Positions 12,042-23,213 are shown, numbered from the stretch's first letter. The stretch: 64,000 nucleotides of DNA from Siphonodentalium dalli (GCA_032622095.1 CP136061.1:249933582-249997581), one strand, 5' to 3'. A program made the numbers and translations. The notes: generated by a model from the letters alone, not told the origin.

Positions 12042-12419
12042 CATTGGAAGATGTGCCGAGAAGAGGCAGAGTATTTTAATTTTAGCTGAATTTTCAATGC
12101 AATTATTTCAGATTGTGAGTTTATTTAGATGGGTGTAATAGGCCTGAATAAAGCATGTGACTGGATGAAAAGATGTGAAAAATGGTTGTAGAAGAAGCGA
12201 GGTGAATTCCCATCCAATTAACTCAATCTCATCCCTATGGCAGGTGTTTTAGTTCTAGACTCCAGAGATACCAGGCCAAGTCCTGCAGGGATGGTTGGAA
12301 AATATTGGCAATTCTTAACCAGCAGATGCTGCTGGGAATTAACAGCTAGTCTGACACAATACATGCATGGCTCGTTACTCAGAATCATGTGCATTTATAC
12401 TGCCAGTCATTGTTAGTAC

Positions 12420-12745
12420 ATGTACTGTATGCTCACAACCATACTTCTGTGTCGGTATGTAAACTGCTAGCCATGGTTAGTATATGTACTATATGCTCAT
12501 CCCATACATGTATGTGTGTATACTGGCAGGCAATGTTAGTAAATGTACCATATGCTCATCCCAAATGAATCTTCTGTGCATGTTTACATCAAGCCATGGT
12601 TCGTACATGTACTATATGCTCATCCCATACATGTATGTGTGTATACTGGCAGGCAATGTTAGTAAATGTACCATATGCTCATCCCAAATGAATCTTCTGT
12701 GCATGTTTACATCAAGCCATGGTTCGTACATGTACTATATCTTCT
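12420..12745. repeat. 123-bp tandem duplication plus degenerate flanking copies
   Basis: Two nearly identical units starting atgtactatatgctcatccc (12484 and 12607). Partial copies flank them. The open frame across the array is a by-product. Confidence 0.85.
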
Positions 12746-13146
12746 TCTTCAGAATACGGCTTGCAGTCAATGTCTGACTATCATAAGCCGCCTGGAGGAC
12801 ATGAGTGGTCTAAACTGATGACTCTTTCAGTGTTAATCAGATGTTAGTGAGTCACATTGGTTTAAATTTTGGTGCGCCATCAGGATTTGTGTTTTATTTT
12901 TGTTGTTTTTTTTTGCTATAGGATAAAATCAGTTTAAAACTATTTACAGTTGTTGGTGGTTTACAGAAGTTTGCTTCGCTTGCGCCTCGCGATCAGTGAC
13001 TGGATGATGTCTGCAGTGAGTTTAGATTTGAAGATTTTAGGGTCGGGTAGTAAGGTTAATGCTTCTGGTAATACTGTAGGTTAAATTCTGCTATGGTTCT
13101 GGGGAAGAAAGAATAGTAGTGGGCATCTATGACTGTATTCAGGGAG

Positions 13147-13550
13147 GAGCGGATAGCTCAGTTGGTTTGTGGGCTGACCTCTGAGCTACACCTTCGACAC
13201 GGTCGAGGGTTCAAATCCGACAAAAATATCGGTCGGACTTTGTGTCGCCATCTGCATTCCCAGTACCACGGGCATCACAAATCAATCATCGATGCCACGA
13301 TCAGTGATCTGAGAAAGATTCCAGAAGCCAAAGAGTCTCAGACAAAATTTGAAAAAATGCGTACTGGACTATAACTTCGTACCTCTGCTCCTCTCGTAAT
13401 GTCATGACCAGGGATGACACTACACTTGGCACACCGTCGAATCGGGAGCCGACGCTAATGGCTGTCCCGTGTGCAACAATGTGCGCACGTTAAAGATCCC
13501 TACCGTGGCGAAGAAGTCACGGGTTCGGCAAAAAAAGTTCCTGGAAAAAT
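13147..13550 (+). mobile_element. tRNA-derived SINE, family 1, plus-strand copy
   Basis: Head ggatagctcagttggtttgt (A box TAGCTCAGTTGG) with B box GGTTCAAATCC at 13208-13218. A ~330 bp conserved body runs to gtgcgcacgttaaagatccc and gcgaagaagtcacgg. The same body and tail occur inverted at 62247-62600. Known: A and B boxes 40-60 bp apart are the RNA polymerase III promoter of tRNA-derived SINEs. Confidence 0.85.
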
Positions 13551-13554
13551 TATG

Positions 13555-14640
13555 GATCTACTCGATCCCGTCCTGTAAAAGCCAGCCTTGGTCACTAGGA
13601 CGTAACAACTACAGATACAGACAGATGTTGGAAGATATTGTGTGGATTGTTAGCTTCTGTTCATCATTGTATCTTGTAGTAGTGGTTTTAGGAATTAGGA
13701 TTTTATTTGGGTATGTCAAAAGTTCCTTGTTAATTATTTTTGAGAATACAGTTAGTCTGGTTTGAGTTCGGTGCTCTTCAAGTTTTTGCAATTTTATTTC
13801 ACTGAGCATGTTGGTTACCGAGCTGGTGTAATGGTAGCAATTGCATATATACATGTATCTGGCTGCTCTTCTTTAGACCAATTCTAACATGCTGATTTGG
13901 ACTTCGTTGTGTGGGTCCCAGATGGTGGTTGAGTATATTTCTATGTGTCGGTATGTATACTTCCAGCCAAATTTATTTAATGCCAAAAGTAGAGAATTTA
14001 GACAATTTTGAAAATGGACTTCTCTAATGAGTTGACAAGATGCCGAAAAGTTTTGATAGAATCATCATCAGTTGCAGATTGCTAATTGTGTGCCGTACTA
14101 AACGCATGTCACAATACGTTTCGGCTCTTTACCTGCAAGATGTTGTACTTAAAGCCAGCTCAAGCCCGGATTTTTAAAGCTGCACCAGGACCAGAAAATA
14201 TTGTCACCACTGCATCACTGATAACGATATAAAGAAAGCCTGCAAAAGGTGCGCTGAGTTTGTCTGGAATTTGGCTTTGGTGTTTTTTTTATGACGGACG
14301 CCACTGTAACCACATACATCCTGAGAGAAGCAAACGCATTATATTAGCAAAATATCAACTTGATAACCTTTGGGAAATGCTTTATATATGATTTTTTGCG
14401 TATCGTATTCTAAGATGTGGTGCAGGACATAGTCAAAATTTTGGTGCAATCGGACAAAAGGGTGATATATTTTTTGAAAATCATGACAGAGTTACAGACA
14501 GAAACACACACACAGACAAACACAAGTCTTTTATATAAATTAGAGTAGATAATCCATCATCAAAATAAAATCTAATCTAATTATTTGCAGCAGAAGTGAG
14601 CAGATAAATCACCCTCCACATGCTCTAAAGGTGCCTTTAC
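13555..14640. other. Intronic stretch, no gene recognised
   Basis: AT-rich, no recognised structure. The 98-residue frame at 13469-13765 starts inside the SINE and is not a gene. Confidence 0.6.
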
Positions 14641-14644
14641 ACGA

Positions 14645-14886
14645 TTAACCCTTTGAGTGCCAGGGGCCGATCTCATCGGCCCTAAACCTACAAAATAAGT
14701 CTGTTAAAGAATATAAGAATAAATTATTAAAATTGTAAAAAATTGTAAAAAAAAATTAAATTGTTAGGCCAATGCATTCTCTTATATATGCGAGGCGACC
14801 TATGGTCGACTCGCATATATAAGAGAATGCATTGGCACAGGGTATATGGGTTGATACATAAATCGACCTGGCACTCAAAGGGTTAA
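14645..14886. mobile_element. TTAA-bounded element, CCCTTTGAGTGCCAGG subfamily
   Basis: TTAACCCTTTGAGTGCCAGG at the left mirrors CCTGGCACTCAAAGGGTTAA at the right. Inside is one copy of the CCAATGCATTCTCTTATATA hairpin module (14766-14834). Both TTAA sites are intact. Confidence 0.85.
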
Positions 14887-14889
14887 GCT

Positions 14890-15359
14890 TGTTTAATTCA
14901 GCAAGCTCAAGAGGCGAGCTGCATCGTGTAATACCATGCCATTTCATACAGCTCAGCACTTTTTATTACCCATTGAGCAAGCTGTAGGGAAAGGAACCTG
15001 GCCGTTTTTTCATTCAGCAAGGATCCCCCATTAATGTCAAGTAGCAGTTAAATAACAATATTCCTCCTGATATATGATAAAAGACACATGTGTAGTTCAC
15101 AATATTGGAGTCTAGTTTGTAAATATAACCACAGACCAGTTAATTATGATGGACAGTCTGTGAAAGATTTCCTGGTAAAACAGTGCTTTTAAAAGCTTGC
15201 TGGGTGGTGTAATGTGAACATCCAGCATAACCCCCTGTGGTTACCATTTGGAGCTGAATTAAGCAAGCTTAATCCTGTAATGGCACCTTAAAGCTCTTTA
15301 TTCTTATTTGAGCTGGGAGTTCCAATACCTGATGCCCTCAAGACCAACTGTCTGACATA
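14890..15359. other. Intronic stretch, no gene recognised
   Basis: Contains imperfect inverted segments around gcaagctcaagaggcgagct / gcaagcttaatcctgtaatg (14895-15275) that hint at an old foldback element, too diverged to define. Confidence 0.4.
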
Positions 15360-15572
15360 CAGTAACGCCCTAAGTAATCGACCTCTTAACCACAGCAGAA
15401 TTATGGGTAACTTTTCATGATTTAGTCGGAAATATGGCTTGTTGCCATTCATCGGAAAGCTCTCGGGGAGAGCTTTCCGATGAATGGCAACAAGCCATAT
15501 TTCCGACTAAATCCTGAAAAGTTACCCATAATTCTGCTGTGGTTAAGAGGTCAATTACTTAGGGCATTACTG
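15360..15572. mobile_element. Family A foldback MITE, copy 7 (near consensus)
   Basis: 213 bp, TA[CAGTAACGCCC ... GGGCATTACTG]TA; arms almost perfectly complementary, so this copy is probably young. Confidence 0.9.
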
Positions 15573-15885
15573 TAAAACCACATGCTAAGCCTCAAAGAAT
15601 GGGAAAGTAGATCAATGTTGGTGAAAACTAATCGACATGAGCACAGAACATGGGGCGACACACGAAGCCATGATAATTGACGTTCAATCACGAATCAGTG
15701 TGTTGGTACATGCACATGTCAGTGGTGGCTTTGTCTATGATTGATTAATCCCCACAGAGTGTGTCAAAGCACATCCCGGGAGACACAGTCACTCAATTGG
15801 TCATTGTCACAAGGCGCTGTGGATCATGATAATCACAATCAGGGTAATTACCGGTAGATTTCAAAATGTTTTCAGTTCATTAAAG

Positions 15886-16200
15886 TGAGGTGAAACACTC
15901 TGGTATGGTAATCAAATAGAAATGGAGAATAATCTTGTTTAAATTAGTAATTTTTACAAATAGTATATCCAAATTGACAACACACACCCTCATTTTTATA
16001 TATAAAGTGAATGCAGTGACTCCCGATGGCGAAATCGTTTTCGTTAATTTATCGCCGATAGATGCATCCCGAATCAAGTGGTAAATATTTACAATTGAGC
16101 GTAGTTCTGACGATGTTTTCTATGGAGTGGTACGGTCGATTTGCTTCAAATTTTCGGCAATGTTTGTAGAATTTTACATTCCTCCAGTTGCCATAGTGCC
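15886..16200. repeat. Dispersed repeat C, copy 1
   Basis: Shares gtgaaacactctggta, atagaaatggagaataatct, atcgccgatag and ggtaaatatttacaatt blocks in order with 32297-32590. The nature is unknown and no terminal repeats were seen. Confidence 0.7.
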
Positions 16201-16559
16201 TGAATAATAACTTATCAGTTTCACGCACCCGAACAAGTACACATAATATGTCTTTAAGGTTTACCAGCATTGAGCTTCTAGACCAAATGATGACATCAGT
16301 TTTACGGGTGGAGGAAATACCACACAGAGGGTAAATTTCATCAGAAAATTGATCCATTGCACGTAGAAAACACTGTCCTCCCCAGGAAGGGACTAGGGTT
16401 CACATTGGCAGGAAAATTCTTTTGGTCAATTGTTTGGCCATTTCTGAATATTTTTGGTTATTTTTCATAAACTTTGGCCAAATTTAAATATCAAATTTCG
16501 GGATCATCAAGAAAACTAAAACAAAATATAAAGAAACTGACAAGCTTGTCCATAAACAT

Positions 16560-16695
16560 GAATCATGTTACCTTCCCTGTGCATGGATCACAAATCCGCA
16601 CTTATTAGGATTAAGACCAACTTCACTATCGCGTGAATTTACCTAATTTGCCATGCACTTTACCAACTGATCCACTGGGGCACCATAATAATCTG
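16560..16695 (-). mobile_element. tRNA-derived SINE, family 2, degenerate copy
   Basis: Minus strand: ccccagtggatcagttggta (A-box-like) then aaagtgcatggcaaattag, and a decayed B box. It aligns in order with the better copy at 46060-46155. Confidence 0.55.
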
Positions 16696-16861
16696 GATCT
16701 CAAGAATGTAAAATATGGGTAGATTGACCACAAGGACCAGTCGGGTATCAAGTATCCCTAATGTTTACCTCAGAAGAAGTGACTTTTCTCTCATAAACCA
16801 GTTTGCTTGTCAAAACATCATATTTAAACTGTATTTTCTGATTGTAATGGTGTATATTTTA

Positions 16862-17300
16862 CTCAGTCGTTTAACTTCAGTGATCACACAAAGCATCTTA
16901 CGACTGTGAGGGAGAGAACTAGCTACTACACCTCTCGTGCAGAAAAGTCATCAGCCTCTAGACATGTAATTACAGGCATGAAAGTCAACAAATACAGTAA
17001 TACCCTAAATAATCGACTCTCGGTGAGCGCTTTCCGATGAATGGCAACAAGCCATATTTCCGACTAAATCTTGAAAAGTTACCCATAATTCTGCTGTGGT
17101 TAAGGAGTTGATTAATTAGAGCATTACTGTACATGGACTGAAAAAAACAAACAAATAGATACAGTAATAGAACTCATGCATAATTGAAATGTTGCGATGC
17201 CTTCTAAGTCTTGACTCTATCAAAGGAAATCATTTGGGAGCGACTCAGCGTGTGATGGCATGACCAGAAGAATTACCAACGCGAGTACAAAAAGAACATC
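16862..17300. repeat. 5S-like repeat flank with tail block, split by a family A MITE
   Basis: ttaacttcagtgatcacaca then cctctagacatgtaattaca, tgaaagtcaacaaataca and tggactgaaaaa, ending gcgagtacaaaaagaac. The same order is seen uninterrupted at 20573-20850. The family A insertion lies at 16995-17129. Confidence 0.75.
16995..17129. mobile_element. Family A MITE, copy 8, arm-deleted, with empty site known
   Basis: CAGTAATACCCTAAATAATC ... GCATTACTG with most of the left arm missing. It is flanked by TA at 16993-16994 and 17130-17131. The paralogous sequence at 20672 (caacaaatacatggactg) lacks it and has a single TA. Confidence 0.88.
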
Positions 17301-17304
17301 TCGC

Positions 17305-17410
17305 AGACCAGGGAGTCTCGCATATATAAGAGAATACATTGGCCTATAAATATTTACCTTGATCTTGTAAGCCAGTGCATTTTCTTATATATGCGAGGCT
17401 CCCTTTAATT
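17305..17410. mobile_element. TTAA-type element core (two half hairpins), fragment
   Basis: gagtctcgcatatataagag ... taaatatttaccttgatctt ... cttatatatgcgaggctccc, as in the elements at 1-235 and 50922-51107, without recognisable ends. Confidence 0.6.
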
Positions 17411-17599
17411 CATGATTGCTGATGAGTTGCTCCTACTGATTCCTTTGTAGGGATGTTTCTGCTAACAAATTCATGTTCCACCAACAAGTTCATAGGTAGG
17501 ACACTTGTGGAACTTAATAGATGAAAATCGGCATTCAAATTGGTGAACAGAACTCCCATTAATAAATGAGTGAACGCTAGCAGTGCTTGGAATCACAAA

Positions 17600-17656
17600 A
17601 TAGTCACCCATCCAAGGACTAACATAGCTCGACGTTGGATAACTTCAGCGATCACA
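17600..17656 (-). repeat. 5S rRNA-derived sequence (pseudogene-like)
   Basis: Minus strand reads gatcgctgaagttatccaac, gtcgagctatgttagtcctt, ggatgggtgac. This follows metazoan 5S rRNA (GATCxCxGAAGTTAAGCAAC, GTCGGGCC, GTTAGTACTTGGATGGGTGAC) through the box A, intermediate element and box C region. The 5' third and the 3' end of 5S are not clearly present, so it is a derived repeat rather than a working gene. Confidence 0.75.
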
Positions 17657-17728
17657 CAAAGCATCTAACGAGTGTGACCAAGAGATCAGACCTCTCATGA
17701 AGAGAAGTCATCGGCCTTATCTATCTAT

Positions 17729-18490
17729 ACCGCGGTCACTACCATACCCCCTCTTTTGTTTTTTTAAGTTCACCATACAGGAATGCGAACCTCACCCAGG
17801 TCTTCGTCATAAGGACCAGAATGAGCCCCCAATGCAATGGAATGAGTGAAAAGTATGGGAGCTGCACTGAAAGATAGCAGCTCCCAGCATCACCAACCAG
17901 TCACTATCCACGGACCGAGCTCGACATTGCTTAATACACCGCGGTCACTACCATACCCCCTCTTTTGTTTTTTTAAGTTCCCCATACAGGAATGCGAACC
18001 TCACCCAGGTCTTCGTCATAAGGACCAGAATGAGCCCCCAATGCAATGGAATGAGTGAAAAGTATGGGAGCTGCACTGTAAGATAGCAGCTCCCAGCATC
18101 ACCAACCAGTCACTATCCACGGGCCGAGCTCGACATTGCTTAATACACCGCGGTCACTACCATACCCCCTCTTTTGTTTTTTTAAGTTCACCATACAGGA
18201 ATGCGAACCTCACCCAGGTCTTCGTCATAGGGACCAGAATGAGCCCCCAATGCAATGGAATGAGTGAAAAGTATGGGAGCTGCACTGTAAGATAGCAGCT
18301 CCCAGCATCACCAACCAGTCACTATCCACGGGCCGAGCTCGACATTGCTTAATACACCGCGGTCACTACCATACCCCCTCTTTTGTTTTTTTAAGTTCAC
18401 CATACAGGAATGCGAACCTCACCCAGGTCTTCGTCATAGGGACCAGAATGAGCCCCCAATGCAATGGAATGAGTGAAAAGTATGGGAGCT
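17729..18490. repeat. 209-bp tandem repeat (~3.6 copies) containing a 5S-like segment
   Basis: Starts accgcggtcactaccatacc at 17729, 17938, 18147 and 18356, with only a few changes per unit. Each full unit holds catcaccaaccagtcactat / gaccgagctcgacattgctt, the reverse of a decayed 5S internal promoter region. The fourth unit is cut at tatgggagctgc by the element at 18491-20512, and the missing part resumes at 20511. Confidence 0.88.
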
Positions 18491-20510
18491 GCCCCTTATG
18501 AAAATGGGAGCTCGCTGCGAACTTATTTAAGTTACTTATTTAAGTTCGCAACGAGCTCGCAAGGCAACACGCGATCTCCCTGCGAGCTCACAAGAGCTCG
18601 CAGACGATTCTTGGTCTTCATATAAGCTAACACTTGCGAACTTAACTGTGATTTAAGCTCGCAGTTGCGAACTTAATTATGTACTGAGCTCGCGGTTGTG
18701 AGCTTATTTATGTTTGGAGCTCGCAGTTGCGAGCTTAATTATATTTGGAGCTCGCAGACGATTGTTGGTTTTCATTTAAGCTAACACTTGCGAACTTAAC
18801 TGTGATTTAAGCTCGCAGTTGCGAACTTAATTATGTACTGAGCTCGCGGTTGTGAGCTTATTTATGTTTGGAGCTCGCAGTTGCGAGCTTAATAATATTT
18901 GGAGCTCGCAGACGATTGTTGGTCTTCATTTAAGCTAACACTTGCGAACTTAACTGTGATTTAAGCTCGCAGTTGCGAACTTAATTATGTACTGAGCTCG
19001 CGGTTGCGAGCTTAATTATGTACTGAGCTCGCAGTTGCGAGCTTAATAATATTTGGTCAGTGCATGGCTGCTGATATTAAATATTCTATAAATACTTCTG
19101 TAATTTAATCCACTGACTGGCTCTGTAGAGACAGCATGTGTTCCTAGTTAACTTTCTGTGTTATTGTCAAATTTGAAATGGACTGTTAGTCTGTTACTGC
19201 ATGGTATATATTCTCTTTGTTCATAATGTTCTCTCTATGATTTGTGAATTGTTTCATTCAACAACTTTGGAGACTGATAGGATTGTACTAATACTTCAAG
19301 ATAACTGAGCTGGCAGGCATGGATCAACTATTTTCTAAAACTGAAAAAACTATTCAAAATCTGTTTATAAATTTGAAGCAATAATTCAGAGAAGATATAT
19401 AGCTGCAGGCCAGTGCATGGATTCCAGAAACTTAGGTAAGCATACTATTGAACTGTTGAAGACTTATAACTAGATTTGTTTATAATAACATTATGATTGG
19501 GCATGAAATTATGATGGGGGATAACTGGCTTTATTGGGCATGAAATGATGATGGGGGGGGGGGGGGGGGGGGGCGGGGGGGGGGGGGGGGGGGGGGGGGG
19601 TAGTTAACTACATGTAGATTTGTTTATTTGGCATAACATGGTGGGGAGGGGTAAGCATACTATTGAACTGTTGAAGACTTAATTATAACTATATATAACC
19701 TTGTTTATTGGGCATGAAATAACAGGGGGGGGATTATTATATACCTAGCTTTTTTTTATTTGACATGAAATGATGGGGGTACTAGCTTTGTGTATTGGGC
19801 ATGAAATTAATTTTCCAAACATGATAAATTTAAATTGTTAAACTTAAATTGTATATAAATTATTGTAATTATTGTATTACAGCTTACATGAAGACCATAA
19901 CTGGGTCAGATGGAAAACCAACTATTACAGAGCCATGGTTAACATTAGGGTCATTCCATATAGAACTGGACACGAAGATATAGAGGATAGAATGTTTTTC
20001 ACTGATACCTAACCTGTGTCTTTTGTATCATGGGAGCTCGCAGGAGTTTACATTGAGCTCGCAAGAGAAGGTAATAAGGTCGCAAAAGTTTGCAATAAGC
20101 TCGCAAGATTCGCAGTAAGCTCGCAGAAGTTTACAATAAGCTCGCAATGAGCTCGCAGGGAGCTCGCAGAGAGTTCGCAGAGAGCTCGCAGCGAGCTCGC
20201 AAGAAGCTCGCAGCGAGCTCGCAGAAGTTTACAATAAGCTCGCAATGAGCTCGCAAGGTGTTCGCAGGAAGCTCGCGGGGAGCTCGCAGCGAGCTCGCAG
20301 AAGTTTACAATAAGCTCGCAATGAGCTCGCAAGGTGTTTGCAGGGAGCTCGCTGAGTGCTCGCAGAGAGCTCGCAGCGAGCTCGCAGGGACTTCGCAGGG
20401 AGCTCGCAGCGAGTTCGCAGCGAGCTCGCTATAGTTCCAAATTACACGCTCGCTGCGAGCTCACAAAATTCATCTTCTGCGAGCTTATCGCGAGCTTATA
20501 ATTCATGCAC
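18491..20510. mobile_element. 2-kb GAGCTCGCA-rich insertion (unclassified transposon)
   Basis: It interrupts a 209-bp unit: left tatgggagctgc, right tgcactgtaagatagcagct, so a possible TGC duplication. The left ~560 bp hold three ~167-bp units of gagctcgcag / gcgaacttaa motifs. The right ~460 bp are a dense array of gagctcgca on the plus strand. The middle 970 bp are unique, with G-tracts and a ~200-bp duplication (gtaagcatactattgaactg at 19434 and 19651). The ends are only weakly inverted (tgaaaatgggagctcgc / tgaattataagctcgc). No transposase frame was seen. Confidence 0.6.
19553..19600. repeat. Poly-G tract, 48 bp with one C
   Basis: Nearly uninterrupted G run inside the GAGCTCGCA element; its length is likely an assembly-sensitive estimate. 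Confidence 0.9.
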
Positions 20511-20850
20511 TGTAAGATAGCAGCTACCATCATCACCAACCAGTCACTATCCACGGGCCGAGCTCCACATTGCTTAACTTTGGTGATCAAGTGATTGTGA
20601 CTAAGAGAAATAGCCCTCTCGTGCAGTATTTATACCGAAGCCTCTAGACATGTAATTACTGGCATGAAAGTCAACAAATACATGGACTGAAAAAATAAAC
20701 AAATAAATACCAGTAATAGAACTTATGCATAATTAAAACATTACAAAGCCTTCCGAGTCTCAACTCTATCAAAGGAAATCATGTGGGAGCGACTCAGTGT
20801 GTAATTGCATGACCAGAAGAATTTACCAACGCGAGTACAAAAAGAACCCT
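20511..20850. repeat. 5S-like repeat with tail block, uninterrupted copy
   Basis: 20531-20590 in reverse is a 5S-like box A to C region (gatcaccaaagttaagcaat, gtggagctcggcccgtggat). It is followed on the plus strand by cctctagacatgtaattact, gtcaacaaatacatggactg and gcgagtacaaaaagaac. It serves as the empty-site reference for the MITE at 16995-17129. Confidence 0.75.
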
Positions 20851-21011
20851 TTACTTCATGCTAGAAATGTTGAATAGTTGATGAGTGGCAGTGACATGCT
20901 GGAAAACATTATGTGGCACACAGATACAGCAGCCTCTGAAAAATATATACCCAAGTGTATCTTAAAGCAGTTGTTATAAGTTCATTGTGGCATAATGAAC
21001 GCTTCGCAACA

Positions 21012-21398
21012 GAACCCTGTCATTTGCAGAATGAGGTCCCCAGAGGGTGAATTTAGTGACGCTACCCCACATTGCGGGCTAGCATAACTAAATTCACCCT
21101 CTGGAGACATTCTGCTTAGGCCTCATCTTCTCTGGAAAGTTTCTTTTTTTATCAAATTTCTATAGAAACTTCTTCACATAAATTCTATTTCTTTTTTAAT
21201 TTGGTCTCTCTATATCCCCAAATTGGCAGACGACACATGGCATATATCAAGGTTTACCATTTGGGAACTTCAATCTGAGTCTATGTCTCCCATAGCAGAT
21301 GAGGCCATGCAGAATGAGGTCCCCAGAGGGTGAATTTTGAGATGATAGCCCACTGGGGACCTCATCTGCAAATGACAGGCACACTAAACTCAGGCTTG
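21012..21398. mobile_element. Family B element, long form
   Basis: ctgtcatttgcagaatgagg at the left and gacaggcacactaaactcag + gcttg at the right; interior cctcatcttctctggaaagt as in the copy at 11385-11963. Confidence 0.75.
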
Positions 21399-21497
21399 GT
21401 GCCAATGCATAATCTTATAATGCGAGACTGCCATACCGCAACTCAACCCCACATCTCTGGTGCAAATTCTTGTGAATATTTTGAAACTGTGTTTATA

Positions 21498-21697
21498 ACA
21501 CCTTCATGACTGCAGCTTCCTGAAATTTTGGTGAAAACCCTGTGCCAATGCATTCTCTTATATATGAGTCTCCCATAGGGAGCCTCGCATATATAAGAGA
21601 ATACATTGGGCCAACAATATTTTAAGATATATAAGAGAATGCACTGACACGAGATCTTTAATGCTGCACCACCGCAGCTCCCGTCTTGAAGGGGTTA
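21498..21697. mobile_element. TTAA-type element, GCACCACCGCAGCTCC subfamily
   Basis: gcttcctgaaattttggtga at the left, one hairpin module (21543-21610), and ctttaatgctgcaccaccgc ... gaaggggttag at the right. The TTAA sites are eroded. Confidence 0.65.
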
Positions 21698-21712
21698 GTA
21701 TGTTTTGTGTGG

Positions 21713-21856
21713 TTAACCCTTTCAGTGCCAAGTCCGATTTTTGTATCAACCCATATTTCCTTGATCATTTTTCAAATTTATTGATTATAATAATGTGATA
21801 CATTGATGAAAAGAGCTCTTAGATACAAAAATCGGACTTGGCACTGAAAGGGTTAA
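21713..21856. mobile_element. Short TTAA-bounded MITE, CCCTTTCAGTGCCAAG subfamily (144 bp)
   Basis: TTAACCCTTTCAGTGCCAAG + tccgatttttgtatc at the left is an almost exact mirror of gatacaaaaatcgga + CTTGGCACTGAAAGGGTTAA at the right. Both TTAA sites are intact and there is no hairpin module. Confidence 0.88.
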
Positions 21857-21863
21857 ATAAATG

Positions 21864-22092
21864 CTATAACACCATGGTTGTGAAACAGGTATCTATTGTT
21901 TCAACTTGAAATACAAATTGAAAGAATTAGGATATATCACATGCAAATGGTTTGTGTTCTTATTGCTATATCTCCCATCCTTTTGATCCCCTGGTCCTCA
22001 TCCATGTGACATGTGTCCTAATTCATTCAATTTGTATTTCAGCTTGAGACAATAAATACTTGCTTCACAACCATGGCATTATAGCAATTCTT
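21864..22092. mobile_element. Foldback element with ~85-bp arms
   Basis: Left arm tgctataacaccatggttgt ... gaaagaattagga is mirrored by tcctaattcattcaatttgt ... caaccatggcattatagca. No coding potential. Confidence 0.75.
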
Positions 22093-22338
22093 TAACCACA
22101 TGATACACAAAGGATATAATAACCAGGAAGCCAATGCAATGCATGAGAAACAAAACCGAGTGTGCATGCACCTGCCAACAGCATGCAGGACTTCACTCCC
22201 CATCACAGAGAATATCAGTCTGTGTGATGTACATTATGTAATTCATAAGGCGATAAATTAAAGGGGAACAATTATTATGAGCAAAGCACAATATCGAAGA
22301 AATGTGCGACCTTGTAAATTGTAGGTGAAATATATGAA

Positions 22339-22445
22339 CAGTAATGCCCTAAGTAATCGACTCCTTAACCACAGCAGAATTATGGGTAATTTTTCAGGAT
22401 TCAGTGAGAGCTTTCCGGTGAATGGCAACAAGCCATATTTCCGAA
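22339..22445. mobile_element. Family A foldback MITE, truncated, joined to a family B fragment
   Basis: CAGTAATGCCCTAAGTAATC to atggcaacaagccatatttc, then a switch to aagttcacaaatggtgaata (family B interior). Confidence 0.75.
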
Positions 22446-22499
22446 AGTTCACAAATGGTGAATATTGTGATGTACACCCATTGGGAACCACCAACCTAT

Positions 22500-23038
22500 T
22501 GACCGAATATTTCTAAGTCGAAAAAGGGGAATAACTCCACAAAAAAAAGTTGGACAGACATCATAATCGCAGGTGCACAGGTTCCCATGGTACTAAATAT
22601 CAGGGCCAAGATTAAAAAACATTGACCTAAAAATGTAGGAATAAAACCTCGGACAAAATTATGCATGTTGCAAAAAATATTCTAAGTCGAAAAAGTGTGA
22701 TAACTCCACCAAAAAATGTTGGACAGACGTCATAATCCCAGGTGCAAAGGTTACCATGGTACTAAATAACTGTGCCGAGTTTAAAAACATTGACCTAAAA
22801 ATGTAGGAATAAAGGTTCTGACAAAATTATACATGTTGCGAAAAAGGGGGGATAACTCCACCAAAAAAAGTCTGACAGACGTCATAATCACAGGTGCACA
22901 GGTTCCCATGGTGGTTGATGTCTGTGCCAAGTTTCAATGAAATTGATAACAAAAATGACTGAGAAAAACTCCGGACAAATTTTTGTCCACGGATGGATGA
23001 CGGACAACGGATGGACAAGCTGATTCGTTGCGGGGGGT
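22500..23038. repeat. ~170-bp tandem repeat (3 copies) ending in a GTCCACGGATGG block
   Basis: Units share gtcgaaaaaggggaataact-like, ttggacagacgtcataatc and ggttcccatggt segments at about 22506, 22676 and 22838. The end is tccggacaaatttttgtcca, cggatggacaagctgattcg, then gggggtataaaa. It interrupts a family B element (22446-22499 and 23039-23213). It is probably a non-autonomous transposon with an internal array. Confidence 0.65.
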
Positions 23039-23213
23039 ATAAAAAAAGAAATAGAATCTATGTGAAGAAATTTCTATAGAAATTTGATAATAGAGAAACT
23101 TTGCAGAGAAGATGAGGCCTAAGCAGAATGAGGTCCCCAGAGGGTGAATTTAGTGATGCTAGACCTCTGGGGAAGTCATTCTGCAAATGACATTCACATT
23201 CAACTCAGGCTTG
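23039..23213. mobile_element. Family B element, right part
   Basis: agaaatagaatctatgtgaa interior, then gcagaatgaggtccccagag and the right arm caactcaggcttg. Confidence 0.7.

Noticed and set aside
13129-13374. 81-residue frame over the SINE head
   Set aside because: It overlaps A and B box tRNA-derived sequence and is explained by the SINE.
16049-16357. 102-residue minus-strand frame in repeat C
   Set aside because: The second copy of the repeat (32297-32590) does not preserve the frame, so coding function is unlikely.
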